DNA of 64,000 nucleotides from Metallyticus violacea (Eukaryota; Arthropoda; Insecta; Mantodea; Metallyticidae), in contig CM060846.1 of NCBI GenBank assembly GCA_030762175.1, positions 234,299,512 through 234,363,511 on the forward strand, written 5' to 3'. Positions within the stretch are counted from its first letter, which is position 1; each line of letters begins with the position of its first letter. Positions 46,323 through 57,597 of this stretch are shown one piece after another. The position numbers and the translations under genes are program-made. The notes under the pieces were generated by a model. That model did not search any database. It saw only the letters and a list, made by a program, of their open reading frames with translations, and was not told the DNA's origin.

Positions 46323-47169
46323 AATAAATGGGAATTTATTATAATACTATTTAAGAGGAAAAGAAATTTATATATGAATTTCTTTAGTGCCACATATATG
46401 TGAATTAGAACTAAAATTAACATTACTATATTTTTGTATTATATATTACATTTAATTATGAATGTAAGTCAATTTATTAGTATTTATATTCAGATATAGG
46501 TCTAATTAATTTTATATTCAATCCTGAATGATGCTTGTATTCCTACTACCCTCGTTCATCCTTATGTGTTTTAAGCTAACTAAATTCGTAAATAAATGTC
46601 GTAGCCTATTGTATTGCTATCTCGTTCCTTTATTTAATTTTTTCTAAATATTGATTATAGCAGACATTAACTTCAATGTTTTTAACGGGTAAATAAGATT
46701 GTTTCATTTATATTTATTTCAAGATGATTATTTTTGAGTAAAACTTCCTCGACAGTAAAGGAGCTATCATTTCGCGTTTACTGGGTTCCAATAAGGCGGT
46801 CGTCTAGGCTAACTGAAGAGCAAAGAAGTCGCCCTCTGCTTTTCATTCTATTTGTTTCTTGTTTCTGTGCCCCGGGTTTATGCTGCGATAAGCCCCCTTC
46901 CTCCCCCGCTCCACATGACTTACTCTCAAATGTGGTATATGGCGCTCATAACTAACGTTGAGCGTTGGTCTATATTGCATTGAATTGTACTTTTTATGAA
47001 GAACTATTCTTTTTAGGTTAGTTCAGCTGTAGTTGTGAAGCATCAAGGATCTGCAACCCGGCGCTCCTTTGTCTTGGAGTAGATACTTCATATTGGATAC
47101 ACATGTTGTGAGCACGTCATCAACCCACGGCGATTATAATGAAGACACCTTTAGTTAGTTAGCTGGTTT
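46323..47169. other. gene-free sequence
   Basis: No gene supported. A less AT-rich stretch at 46780-46960 has a 73-codon plus frame without known motif. Confidence 0.45.
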
Positions 47170-47416
47170 ATTTATGAACGCTCTGTAACATCTCAGGTCA
47201 TCAGCGCCCCATTCAATTCAGAGCGTGAAAAGGCTGATAAATTTGCTCAGCGGTTTCTTCTTTCGGGCTTGTGTTTCTTTTACATGCTGTAAATGTACGA
47301 CATGGGACCCACAGTTTTACCTGTCTTCCGAAGGAAGCCACACTTAGGATTTTACGCCCAAAAAGATCCATTATCATGGCCAGGATTGAACCTGCGATCT
47401 TGGGTCAGAGTTTAAG
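47170..47416 (-). mobile_element. SINE-B copy, head damaged
   Basis: On the minus strand the box B side AGGTTCAATCCTGGCCATG, the CTTCCTTCGGAAGACAGG block and GATGACCTGAGATG tail match the copy at 9.5-9.8 kb. The box A side past about 47400 has decayed. Confidence 0.8.
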
Positions 47417-47764
47417 TGCTAAAATCTTCGGTCAAGCTGAATTTAGAATTTTGGTTGCATAAAAGTTAATCTAAGAACATTTCACCTAGATTAAAGCTTA
47501 AACTTAACCGGAAATTTTCTAAATTTAATCTGGGTGAACTTTCGTTAGCGAAGTTACACAGTTATTTATACTAATATTTAAAAGAAAGAAAAATGAAATG
47601 GTGAAATGTTTTTTTTAATTATATGCATTAGTGTTTCTGGCTTTAACTATTCGCTAAATGCATTGCTGTAAGTTCATAAGCTACTCATAAAGGTGTATTT
47701 GAAGGTTATGCTATTTTAAGATTTCAGACTACTCTGATTGTCCATCCGAAAACGAAGTGTTTGA

Positions 47765-48540
47765 ACTTCAACGGACGCCTCGTGTATTTCAACACAGAAG
47801 GAATTCTATCTTCTTTAAAAACAGTTTAAAATGAGATTTCGAGTATCGAAAAATGTAGTCCAGGAACTGGGATAAAGACGACATCCATAGCTAAGAACAC
47901 GAACAAGCAAATTTTGCGTTGAACCCAATGTTTATGATCTACTCACACTACGGTTCTTTGCAACTGGTAGTTTCCAGGTGGTAATTGGGGATATATTTAA
48001 CGTGAATAAAGACACTGGAATTAGACCCATACACAAAGTACCAAGAGAAATCGCAACTTTAAGACCTCAGCTCATCAACATGCTACCACGAGGATGAAAT
48101 GAGTGGATTAATACGAGGTTTTTATGATATATGTAATTTTCCCGGAGTTCTAGATACACTTATCCCTATCATATCACCTGGTGACAACCATAGTAATATT
48201 TACTGAAACCGCCAAGGTTGGTTTTCTCTAAATGTCCAAACTATCTGAGAGTTTCTACAAGGTGTAAAATTGGAAGACAGCGCATATCACTGTTGCCGCT
48301 ACCTGCAAACCCCTATGATGCACCAACAAACCCCTCAAGATGGGCTTATAACAGTGCCCATAAGACAATAGAACGGTGTTTTGGGGTTGCAAAGAGACGA
48401 TTTCCGTGCTTAAGAATGAAACTGTAAATAAAACTACTTCTAGTTCCACCAATAATAGGAACATCATTTGTATTGCATAATGCAGATGATGACACTCCTA
48501 AAATTGCCTTGGTTATCTTCAGGGGAAGATAGATTTACCA
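47765..48540 (+). pseudogene. Harbinger (HARBI1-like) transposase
   Basis: Readable blocks in order are RFRVSKNVVQEL (47830) and LRFFATGSFQVVIGDIF followed by HKVPREIATLRPQLI (47945-48090), the conserved helix-turn-helix region. After them come ICNFPGVLD (48140), QGWFSLNVQTI in a shifted frame, YLQTPMM, and HKTIERCFGVAKRRFPCL (48355-48415). The end is PPIIGTSFVLHNADD (48430-48490). The segment with the first catalytic aspartate (family AIDCTHI) is garbled, and the stretch carrying the second (DSRI...GDSGYP) is largely deleted. The glutamate-bearing HKTIERCFG block survives. Several shifts and stops. In HARBI1 relatives the full protein is about 350-400 residues; here about 250 positions can be traced. 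Confidence 0.8.
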
Positions 48541-48759
48541 GGAACTACCTACCCCTGCTGAGAACTAGATAGATACAAGGGAAAACACGACTCTGAAAAC
48601 TACACTAATTAATAACAGTTGCAGGTAATGAATTTTGCTATTTCATAAATAGGAATTTTATAAATTAACATGAGCTTGTTTCATTTTCATTTCAAGTTCT
48701 AACCTCAAAATTGTTATTTTTAATTAATTTTCTTGTTCAACGCACTGCAATCTTCTGTC

Positions 48760-49318
48760 ATAAAACACTCCTCTTATACCTTTCTTCTTTCTTTCAGGCG
48801 ATATAGTTCTCTACGGACCTGGAAATTGCAGATGTCAGCCTCCACTATACTTTCTGCTTCTCTACTTTTCTCACAATCTTTCGCCATGTACATTATTTCT
48901 GCATTGCCGCCTAGAGCTGCAATCACACCTTCCACACCCGTTTAATTTATTTCTTCGAATGGAAGCATATGTCGTCATCGACGTCATTTGGAAGAAACTA
49001 CGGCTTAAGCGCCGCTATTAGTTTGTACCCGCTTTCACCCAAGGAAGGGGGCACATACATATCCCGTCCTGTTTTGTGCAACTCAACCTTTTCATGTGTA
49101 CATACTTTTTAATATACTTTTTTGCATTCTCCTACACCAATCTGAGACAGTTCCAATCTCTTAAAATAAAATTGTTGGGGTTATGTTCGGCGGCAATTTC
49201 TTTCCAAGTGTGTTCTTTCCGTTCAGCTGTGATGCTTCCGCTTTCTTATTCTCAATTACTGATTTCTGTTTGAGAACAAGATCTATTAAGATATCTCTCT
49301 CTTCATTTTTAAAAATGT
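48760..49318 (-). pseudogene. Harbinger Myb/SANT-like DNA-binding protein
   Basis: From 49318 on the minus strand: FKNEERDILIDLVLKQKSVI with ENKKAEAS, then in a second frame KEHTWKEIAAEHNPNNF, ILRDW and, past a TAG, ENAKKYIKKYVHMKR. The pattern (ILIDIV..K..IIENKK...W..IA.EFN...W.N.KK..KK) is the Myb/SANT-like domain of Harbinger accessory proteins. Further on, DVDDDICFHSKK and VIAALGGNAEIMYMAKDC are readable. Two or more frameshifts and several stops show that it is dead. Confidence 0.75.
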
Positions 49319-49320
49319 TC

Positions 49321-50703
49321 CGTTAGGGATTCCTTCTTTTTTTTTTTCACTATCCATTTTTATATAATAGATAATAGTGTATGAAACAAAAGAAAATCTA
49401 GTATTATAAACAATTTACGTTTTATACGATATTAATATGCTTTTCCCTCGCATTTCCCTCAAACTGAAGCAATATTGACAGCTTTACTCCCTTTATTATT
49501 AACCTTACAATTATTGTCACTTTTCACATAAGAATTATTATTGCTATTTTTATTATTGTTACCATTATTGGTGATGTATGTATTTCTTTGCATGATATGT
49601 AGCAATCATGAACGGTGTATCAATTTATATTACTGTACACATGTTATTTACACAAAATCTTGTAACTTAGGAAATATACTTGCTGCTGTTTGCCGATAGT
49701 AAAGCCTCTGGACAATAGCGAGGCTGATGAAAGCGGGGTTTCCTTTATAAAATCCAGGTTGCAGTGCTTTTGTTCGATTTTTTAAAATACTTGTTGTTAA
49801 GGAAGACGCTACCGTTTTCCAGAAGTTAGGTATGTGTGTGGGAGGTAAAAACACCCTAGAGGTGAACCACCCCAGCTGCCCGGACCTTTAAATCGTGGTA
49901 TATGCGAAGAGGTTGCTTAAATAGGAACTAAAGAACGAATCGGATCAGTCGTGGCAAACTTAAGTGTAGGCAATGAGGGAGCGGATTTCAAAGTTAAAAT
50001 TGTAGACTCGAAGTTTTTGAAGGTTCGCGGAACTTTAGCGTCTCAATGATACAAATTCAAACTGTGCATAAATAGGCAGTTTTGAGTACCGAGCTTCATT
50101 CTTTTTTCGATTCGACTCTAGTCTACTCCATCCTACTTTCTACTCTCGCTCGGAAGTCGGCACACTGTATCATCAGTTTGTTTAATTTGTTCAGTGCAAT
50201 TCAGTTTTGTACATTCATCATTTTGGTCTGCGGGCATTCATACTCATTGACAAACGGCACAGCACTTTGGCATTTCGAAGTGTTTATTAAATAAATCATA
50301 ATCTGAACGATTTCCAGACGAATATTTATTTGCATCGGTAACATCTCTTCCTGACCCGTTAACCCAGTGTTAATAAAACAACCAAACTATTCGGAGATAT
50401 TTACTACTTCTAAATGAGACAGGAGTGGTAAAGGAATGTCAGCAGTCGAGGCAACACACCACTACGAGAATCTACGCTGCGAGGTCACCTACTGCTGGCC
50501 CAACCGACCTCGGCCCCGCACACAACTCATCACCACTTTGGGACAATTTGTATATAGTTCCATATTGGGCTCACCAATGCGGGGCTACTAACCAGCTTCG
50601 CCCCTATACCCCGATCCAGTTCCAACTTGGCACTATTGTCAAACGTATTTCGATTATCTTCGGTTGGCACTAAACCAAATTCCCGTGATTTACGATTAGC
50701 ATT
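49321..50703. other. gene-free sequence with LTR-like features, uncertain
   Basis: 49980-50420 has a promoter-like TGCATAAATAGGCAG with GAGCTTCATTC about 20 bases on, and polyadenylation-like TTATTAAATAAATC near 50285. 50450-50700 is GC-richer with an 82-codon plus frame and an 87-codon minus frame, neither recognised. It could be a solo LTR and leader, but I found no ends, primer site or gag. Confidence 0.25.
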
Positions 50704-50940
50704 GTTAAAACAGTTAAAATCTCCCGGGCTGTTTTGCCGTGGTCCATGGTTTAAATTACTACCATAACTTTCACCAACTACTTCGGGTGGCATCTTCAGT
50801 GGACGATGAACAACACCTAACTGCTAGGTGTTGTTCATCGTCCACTGAAGATGCCAACCTAAGTAGTTGGTGAACGCTATGGTAGTAATTTAAACCATGG
50901 ACCACGGCAAAACAGTCCAGGAGACTTAAACTGTTTTAAC
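50704..50940. repeat. hairpin: two 116-bp inverted arms, 5-nt loop
   Basis: Left arm 50704-50819 and right arm 50825-50940 are inverted copies with the same length and no gaps. By eye about eight of 116 positions differ. The loop is ACTGC at 50820-50824. The arms begin GTTAAAACAGTT and end GAACAACACCTA. The innermost 28 pairs are perfect. Transcribed from either strand it would fold into one long, nearly perfect stem. No transposase or target duplication was seen. It may be a foldback element, a TIR-only MITE or a local inverted duplication. Confidence 0.95.
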
Positions 50941-51602
50941 TATAACACCGGCCGTGAAAGCCTAAGAAGTACGATTAACTTTATATAAAATGAACAGGGA
51001 ATTATACGAGGTTCATTGTTGAACTTCGATTAAAACTGGGCCGCAGTTTTATGTGATTTTGATGCAACTGGCCCACAATGCTTCATGTATAACTAAGCAA
51101 TTATAATGCTATATTTTTAATTGGCGTGCCAGAGATATTAAATTAATTATAATTTTCTCAAACAATTCTATACTGACATCAGTAATTTCAAAAGTTAATG
51201 TTGTTTTAAAAATGTGCCTCTTATACGTGCTTACCATCATTAATTGAATTATTCTCATTTGGTGTGAGCTTTTGGGCATTAGATAGATTAATTCAGAATG
51301 TTAATTTTATAAGGTCTTACACTCCCCATTTTTTTACTTTTTCTCAAATTTCAATCTTTATTTCTAATTTATATTCAATATATAGTACATTTAAGCATTT
51401 TGAACCAAGGTTAAAGTGACTGATTTCATACTATAGTGTTTAAATTCATGGAGAACGTAAACCTTTTGCAATGGCATACTTGTTATAGTTTGCGGTTTTA
51501 TAATGTTAAATATTTTCTGTCAAGTAAGGTCAGATGAATCATAAATATTTACACCAGTCTTATATTATTTAATGTTATTTCAATCTGTTTCATTTCGCTA
51601 TT
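50941..51602. other. gene-free sequence
   Basis: AT-rich, nothing recognisable. Confidence 0.5.
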
Positions 51603-51875
51603 ATGACCGCCACGGGTGGCCGAGGTCGTTAAATCGCGGACTCGTGAGCGGGAGGTCCGGGGTTCGAATCTCGCCAGGACCGTCCTCCCTGACTGAGGTT
51701 TTTTCCAGATTTTCCTCAGTCCTCGTAAATGGCAAATGCCGGAGAGGTACCCTAAACTTAGGCCTGGAATGTTTCCTTCCTTGAAAATAAATCCTTTCCC
51801 AATATATCATTTCATGTATCATCAGTGTCCATCGCCCGTGGTGTCTCTGTAACGGTTAAACACCATTCTTTCATT
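51603..51875 (+). mobile_element. SINE-A copy, well preserved
   Basis: ATGACCGCCACGGGTGGCCG, then box B GGGGTTCGAATCTCGCCAGG, CCTCCCTGACTGAGG, AAATGGCAAATGCCGGAG, AACTTAGGCCTGG and the end GGTTAAACACCATTC. The flanks TTTCATTTCG and TTTCATTCG may be the target duplication with one indel. The open frames on both strands across it are chance. Confidence 0.9.
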
Positions 51876-52127
51876 CGATACTGTGGTTAATGAGATTAGA
51901 TTTTTCTTGTAGCACAACCCATTTTATTTCTTTAGTACACTGTATTTCGATGATGCGATAGAATCTTGATAATTGATTGACTCGAATGTTTCAAACAATA
52001 TTTCCTGTTAAACTAATAATTCGCAATGAAATTGTGTTTATTGGAAACAACGTAAATTCAGATGTACAATAGATTAATAAATGGGAAAGGTGAAATTTTC
52101 TGCACGTACCTGAATTTCCAACAGAAC
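51876..52127. other. gene-free sequence
   Basis: Nothing recognisable. Confidence 0.4.
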
Positions 52128-52330
52128 ACCGAGCGGGGTGCATCATGCGAAAGCGCTTGGAATTGGAATTGGCATTCGGAAGGTTCCTGATTCGGTCATT
52201 CTGACCTTGGCGTTTTCCGTAGTTTCCACTGGTCGCTTAGATAATGTTCCTTATTTTCCATGAAATGTCCGTTCTTCCATTTTATTCCATTAATTCCATT
52301 GCAGGGTTGAAAGGGCTAAACCAGGTGTTC
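52128..52330 (+). mobile_element. SINE-C copy, plus strand
   Basis: Weak head (GAGCGGGGTGCATCATGCG, GGTTCCTGATTCGGTC), then the family block ATTCTGACCTTGGCGTTTTC, GTTTCCACTGGTCGCTTAG and ATTTTATTCCATTAATTCC. Confidence 0.65.
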
Positions 52331-52357
52331 TGATTCTATGTGAGGTTGTTATTCACT

Positions 52358-52602
52358 TCGTTTATTTACGGACGTTCTTCAACATCTCAGGTCACCAGCG
52401 TCTCATTCACGACCAGTAAATTGCTCGGAGGCTTCTACTTTCAGGCTTGAGGTTCTTTTAAATGGTTTTCCTTTCCTTGCGAAGGAAGCCATACTTAGAG
52501 TTTTTACGTCTGAAAAAAATCCACCTACCCTAGCCAGGATCGAACCCACGATATTGGGTCTACAAGACAAGTATGGTTACCACTAGACCACCAGGAACGA
52601 CA
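52358..52602 (-). mobile_element. SINE-B copy
   Basis: Minus strand: TGTCGTTCCTGGTGGTCTAG (box A), GGGTTCGATCCTGGCTAGGG (box B), CTTCCTTCGCAAGGAAAGG and the GTGACCTGAGATGTTGAAG tail. Good match to 9.5-9.8 kb. It sits 28 bases from a SINE-C copy in opposite orientation. Confidence 0.85.
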
Positions 52603-53775
52603 TCAGTATAGGGTGTAGCGGTGACTTGTGTTTTGAAAGATTTCTGTCCCTGCGTCCCGTGCGGAGTGACCCTTTTGAGGGGCTTGAATTCCTCGGAGTG
52701 GAACTTCGTTTGCGTCGGTGTGTTCTATTTGGAAACAATGATAGAGACCCCGTCTGCGTCTATGCCTTACTGCCTCTGGATCCTGGCCACCTGGAGTCTC
52801 CCTCCTCTCGTCTCTTCCTCCCGAATAAGATCATTGCGGCGTAAGCACAAATGGCTAGCCTTGAGCACAGCTGAATTACCGAAAATCCTCCTCTGCACCT
52901 ACCAATCCAATATATACATTACTGCAGATTAATCCCACAATACGAAATCCGGTATTATTTTTACCATTTCTTGTACTATTTCTTCTTCCTAAAGAGAAAA
53001 TATTACATTACCTGCATATTCTAATAGAATACCTAAAGAGATTTCAGCCTTTTTATCGCTAACTTGGAGATCTGAAGATCTGCATGCAATTTGCTTCCTT
53101 GTTTTTCTTTCCCCCCTTTTTTCTTTTTCTTTTTACGTGGTGTGAAAATATTAACATCCTAATACATGTTACTTCAGTGCTCATGTATTGCTCTTTACTA
53201 GTAAATAAACTAGTCCTTTGCCATTTAAAAATACAGAAGAAGGATTTTTACTCATACAATATTTTTTTTTTGACTTTTGATTTTTGCTGGAGGTTTTAGA
53301 AACTTCTTTCCGTAATTGCCCTTTGGATTTAGCTACCATGTTAGGACATTTAAATATTAAAGCTGTCTCTTGATGAAAATTGTAGAAAGTTTCGTTGCTG
53401 CTCTACTCTTCGATCTTTCTGATGTATTTTAGAAAGGAATGAAGAAATGGAAGGAACCGTAATCTCCGCGTAAGCATAATATTTCATTTTAGAGAATTAC
53501 AAAACCTCCAAACGGCAATGAAACGTTTCATAACAACCTAGAACTTTGTTTTTATCAGATATTATTTCTGAGAAACATTTCTTCATTTGACTATATATAG
53601 CATTAAGTCTCTAAAGCAGTGGCAAATATCAATTCATGAATCCATCTAGAGTCATGGCGTATAACCCTTTGAACATGGCAAACCATGCTGTACTCCTCAC
53701 ATACCCCCTACTTCCACCCTCAGAGAGTGAATGAAACCAGTGCGGGATCAACAGACCAGTGTATTTACATTTACA
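52603..53775. other. gene-free sequence
   Basis: 52620-52900 is GC-richer and has overlapping plus-strand frames of 103 and 72 codons that I cannot assign. The rest is AT-rich. Confidence 0.4.
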
Positions 53776-54590
53776 ATGGCGTTAACAGGGTCATCGATTT
53801 CTGCTAAGCTTCCTGTTGTAGGAAGAAATCAGTGACCTTGTTTGGGAAGAAGAATATTTCTTTATACCTTAAGGATACGATGTGCAATGTTTGGTATGTT
53901 CCAAAATTCTAAAGGGCGCTTTCAAAGCAAATAATAGACTGCATTAAGAAACCTGCCATAAAGAACACAATCAATTATCAGGTAGGCGGTTGTATATTAA
54001 ATATGTTGGTTTAGAGTTAAACAAAATGTATCGTTAAAGCAAAGTAATTTAATATAACAAAAAAGTAATATATAATTGAGTATTAAATACGCTTAACAGT
54101 TTTTACGATTAAACAGGGTGTTTGTCGTTTATTACAGCCTACCTCGAGAAAGACATTTTAAAACAATTAAAAGAAGTCATCAAGGAATCGGAGTCCATAA
54201 TAAATAATTCAGATGATGAAATGGCAAATAAGGTATTATTTGCAAGTTATCACGTTGCTTGGAAAATCGACAATTCTTTGAAATCATTCACAGAAGGCGA
54301 ATGTGAGAAAAATGCATTTTGAAAGTAGCTGGTATAATACATCCAGAAAAAAAAATATTTTGAAAGACTGAGGATGTCGAAACGCACATAAGGAAGACGA
54401 GTAACAGACATAGGAAAACACATTGATAATGTTATTCCAATAAAAACATTCAGAAATGCGAATATTTTCCCATAGCATTAGATGAGAGCTCTGATATAAA
54501 TGATACAGTTCAATTGGCAATATTCCTTCGCGGCGTGGATGAGTACCTTGGACCCCTAATAAAAGAAAACAAACATTAAAATGGCACATA
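53776..54590 (+). pseudogene. hAT transposase (GTF2IRD2/ZBED-type), 5' part
   Basis: ATG at 53776 gives MALTGSSISAKLPVVGRN. Then, across a shift, comes EEEYFFIP and a BED-type zinc finger, QCLVCSKILKGAFKANNRLH, then HKEHNQLSG. After a putative intron (GT at 53982, AG at 54137) the frame reads YLEKDILKQLKEVIKES, NKVLFASYHVAWKID and LKSFTEGE, ending at 54320. Shifted pieces follow: AGIIHPEKK and the catalytic block IALDESSDINDTVQLAIF, LRGVDEYL (54466-54560). The order (finger, ASYxxA...PFTEGE, ALDESxDxxDTxQLxxFxRG) is that of GTF2IRD2-like hAT proteins. Everything after the first catalytic aspartate is missing. Confidence 0.8.
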
Positions 54591-54898
54591 CTGTACAGTA
54601 TGTATATATATTTTACAATGAAGGAAGAATAGATTTTGAATGAACATACATGTTGTAGCAGAAAATCTCCTAGCTTTGCACGGAGGATTTATAATTGTTT
54701 GCTTAATGTGCTTCGTTTGGAATACTTCAGTCCTTATAGCCCTATTCTCCATTTTACTAGACTGGATAGCTTAACATGTTAGTTTGTTCTATAACTATGC
54801 ACCGCTGTTCTTTTGTTATAGTTTATGTTTACGATAGCTCAGAATATATATAACGACAAATAAAATGAGAATGCATTACATACTAGTTTGGGTATATG
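54591..54898. other. gene-free sequence
   Basis: Nothing recognisable. Confidence 0.4.
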
Positions 54899-54910
54899 AA
54901 AGGAAGTATT

Positions 54911-55189
54911 TACCGCTATGGGTGGCCAAGGTCGTTAAGGCGCGGACTGGTGAGCCAGAGGTCTGGGGTTTGAATCCCGCCTGGACTGTCCTCCCTGACT
55001 GTGGTTTTTTCAGGTTTTCCTCAGTCCTCATAAATGGAAAATGCCTGGGAGGTACCCTACTTAGGCCTGGAACTTATCCCTCCAGGTCTACGTCCTTTCG
55101 CAATATATCATTTCATCTCATGTATCACCAGTGTCCACCACCTGTGGTGCCTCAGCAGTAAAAACGGACGTTAAACATAATTCAAAAAC
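54911..55189 (+). mobile_element. SINE-A copy with target-site duplication
   Basis: TACCGCTATGGGTGGCCAAG, box B GGGGTTTGAATCCCGCCTGG, CCTCCCTGACTGTGG, AAATGGAAAATGCCTGGG and the end TGGTGCCTCAGCAGTAAAAA, GGACGTTAAACATAATTC. AAAGGAAGTATT (54899-54910) and AAAAGAAGCATT (55190-55201) form the duplication (10 of 12 identical). The end of this copy is almost the same as the 50-bp tail inserted at 23557. Confidence 0.9.
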
Positions 55190-55204
55190 AAAAGAAGCAT
55201 TAAA

Positions 55205-57310
55205 TTTGTTTTACATTCTCTAGTATGTGCTGTGCAGTTTCCAGTTCGCCACTAGTCCCGCCGGCTCGGAGTGACGTTCTTTTATTGCAATGCGCGCCTG
55301 TCTCGTTTTCTCGATTCGGCGCGGCATACATTTTGCCGAACACTGCTCTAAAGAGTGACTCTTGTGAATACAGTTCAGTTAGTGTTTTTAAACGCTACCT
55401 TTCTCTTGAATGAGAGCGGTGGAACTTTAGAGGAAGGTTACCTTCGCCGACATTTCTGGTGGATGGCGGCACTTCTATAATTGAGGCACTATACATGGTA
55501 CGGCAAGACATACAGGCCACTTGCAGAAACGAAATTTTCACAATGCTTTATGTTAAACAACGCTTAAATGTGGCTGATAAGTTGCGAAGACGGTGTAGAC
55601 ACTGTTAAAGCCCATGTTTAAACACTGTTTAATCTTAATCTCACACTACAATGAACAAGAGTTGGGCGTATTCAATACGTACATTCATTATATTTGCATG
55701 CAGATGGTTACGAGATATTTATTACTAGATCGAAGGCATCCTCTTCCTCTTATTTTGTTTGATCCCAGTAAACCTTACGAGATATATCAAGAAACAAATG
55801 ATATAGCATGCTTTCGTTTCTACCAGAAAATTGCAACACTGTTCTTTACTTACCACACTGCAGCTTCAGTGACGATTCTTGGCAACCGGTGCACTTCAAG
55901 CTATAAACAGTAATACCGCATCGACCGTGTGCAGCACTAGATTGTCTCCTGTCTGCCATCAGCATTTTCAGAAGAAAGCTAATAAACTTAACCGGCTTCT
56001 TTTACTAAACGTGATTTCGCTGTTCTTTTTAGATAAGCATTAACTTCCGAGTATAATCTCATTATTATTCGTTACCATCTTTCCATTCTTTATTCGTTTG
56101 TATTATGTTTTCTAGGGATAATTTCTTGGGAGTAAATGGTATAATTGACTGCGCTGACATTAAAATAAACGTTTCCAAACGTGAGATGGCTCACGTAAAC
56201 CGGAAATAGTTCCTATTAACTGATAAATAAACAAAAATAAGTGTGAAAAACAAGTTGTTGCTTTATCATTCTGTTAAAACTAAAGTAATGACTACTTTGC
56301 TACCAGCAGTGCGCTTTTCCGTACATAGACACTGGGTAACAATATGAAATATTATAGTTTTAGTTTCATCACAAGTGATATGCAAAGCAAAGATGAAAAT
56401 TAGGAGTTTTGTTGATCATTTTCTGAACGCAATGAGCTGCCTTCTTCTGCTCTAATGTATTACTTTCCACATCCTAACATTTGTCACTATCCGATAAGAC
56501 GGCATTGTCTTCAATTGAGAAAGTCCCTACTTCTCTACACATTTAGGCATTACGTATGGCTGTACAAATAACCTCGTAAACAAAATTTTGAGATGTGCTA
56601 ACATTAATGAAGAGTTATTGCAATGAGAATCAGCAAAGTCTCAACAAAGATACTCCATACTTTCTTCTCAGCTGATGTTCTAACTGTAACATGTCTCACT
56701 GTTAGTTAAGCACTGTAGAAGCTTAACACGAAACATCTTCTCTGCAATCGGCCCACAGTCTCTTAAGAAAGAGGAGCGTAAATTCACTTGTTTGTATACG
56801 ATCCGCTAGGAAACATTTAATGGGAAATAATTGGCCTAATGATTATATTCCCGCCAAAAATGTTCATTTTATATTCATGCATTGTGCAGACTAGTTCGTG
56901 TAGTAGGAAGGTTGTTTCAAAATAAACTCACAGACGTTCTCGTTGCATTTCTTATGGTATAAATTATAACTTTATTAATAAATTTCAGGAAGTGGTATGT
57001 GTTAGAGCTAAAAAGCGAAGCATATGACATACAAAGACATTGTATATCACCTCTTTTCCGTCTTTCCCAGCAAACGGGAATTTTCTACACTTCCGCACTA
57101 AGTTAATTAAGTTACAATGCTATTTTACTGTAGTGGTAAAATTTAAACCGAGCGACCTTGTAGCCAAGTTTAGGTTTTGTGATTAAATTTTGATCAAGTG
57201 TGTGAAGGATAAATTGATCGTAAAATCATTTTTATTTTCCAGCGAAGCTTGGTACCACTTGCACCTATAAGTTAATTCACAAAACTGCCGATATTGGATT
57301 TCCAGAAAAT
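55205..57310. other. gene-free sequence
   Basis: 55230-55460 is less AT-rich (CCCGCCGGCTCGG, GGCGCGGC) but carries no recognised motif. The 99-codon plus frame at 55614-55913 has no known relative. The rest is AT-rich. Confidence 0.45.
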
Positions 57311-57317
57311 ACAATCT

Positions 57318-57597
57318 GGGCCACGAACACGGGTGGTCGAGTTGGTAAACGCACGGACCCGTGAAAAGGCAGATGTACAGTTCAGATCCCAGCAATACTG
57401 TTTTTCCTGGCAGAGGTGCTTTCCAGGTTTTTCTCAGTTTTCATCGATGTAGGGGAGGTGCGCTAAGTTTAGCCATCAAGCTCCCTCTCCTTTGCCCCAA
57501 AATAATATTTCTTTCTCAGTATATCGTTTCATTTATCTCCAGTGTCCCCGCCTGTGATGCTACTATAATAAATGCAAGCATTGAACAATATTAAAAT
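57318..57597 (+). mobile_element. SINE-A copy, diverged
   Basis: CACGAACACGGGTGGTCGAG, weak box B AGTTCAGATCCCAGCAATAC, then TTTTCCTGGCAGAGGTGC, CCCCGCCTGTGATGC and an A-rich end. The anticodon-side region and the GACTGAGG block have decayed. This is one of the oldest copies. Confidence 0.75.

Larger units (their letters stand above)
47700..49320. mobile_element. PIF/Harbinger element with both genes
   Basis: A transposase pseudogene on plus (47765-48540) and a Myb/SANT-like pseudogene on minus (49318-48760) point at each other. This two-gene arrangement is the one known for autonomous PIF/Harbinger elements, whose Myb-like protein is needed with the nuclease for DNA binding and transposition. 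Neither terminal inverted repeat was identified, so the limits are those of the coding homology. Confidence 0.7.

Noticed and set aside
49980..50420. Solo LTR with TATA-like box and polyadenylation signal
   Set aside because: No TG...CA ends, target duplication, primer site or coding homology could be found, so it is left only as a remark in a gene-free stretch.
50704..50940. Hammerhead ribozyme in the hairpin arm (CTGAAGA ... GAAA)
   Set aside because: CTGAAGA fits the first core motif, but the bases that must form stem II directly next to it do not pair, and GAAA is altered to GAAC in the other arm.
52621..52932. 103-codon frame in a GC-richer patch
   Set aside because: Two different frames overlap over the same bases, neither has a known motif, and there are no exon signals or relatives that I can name.
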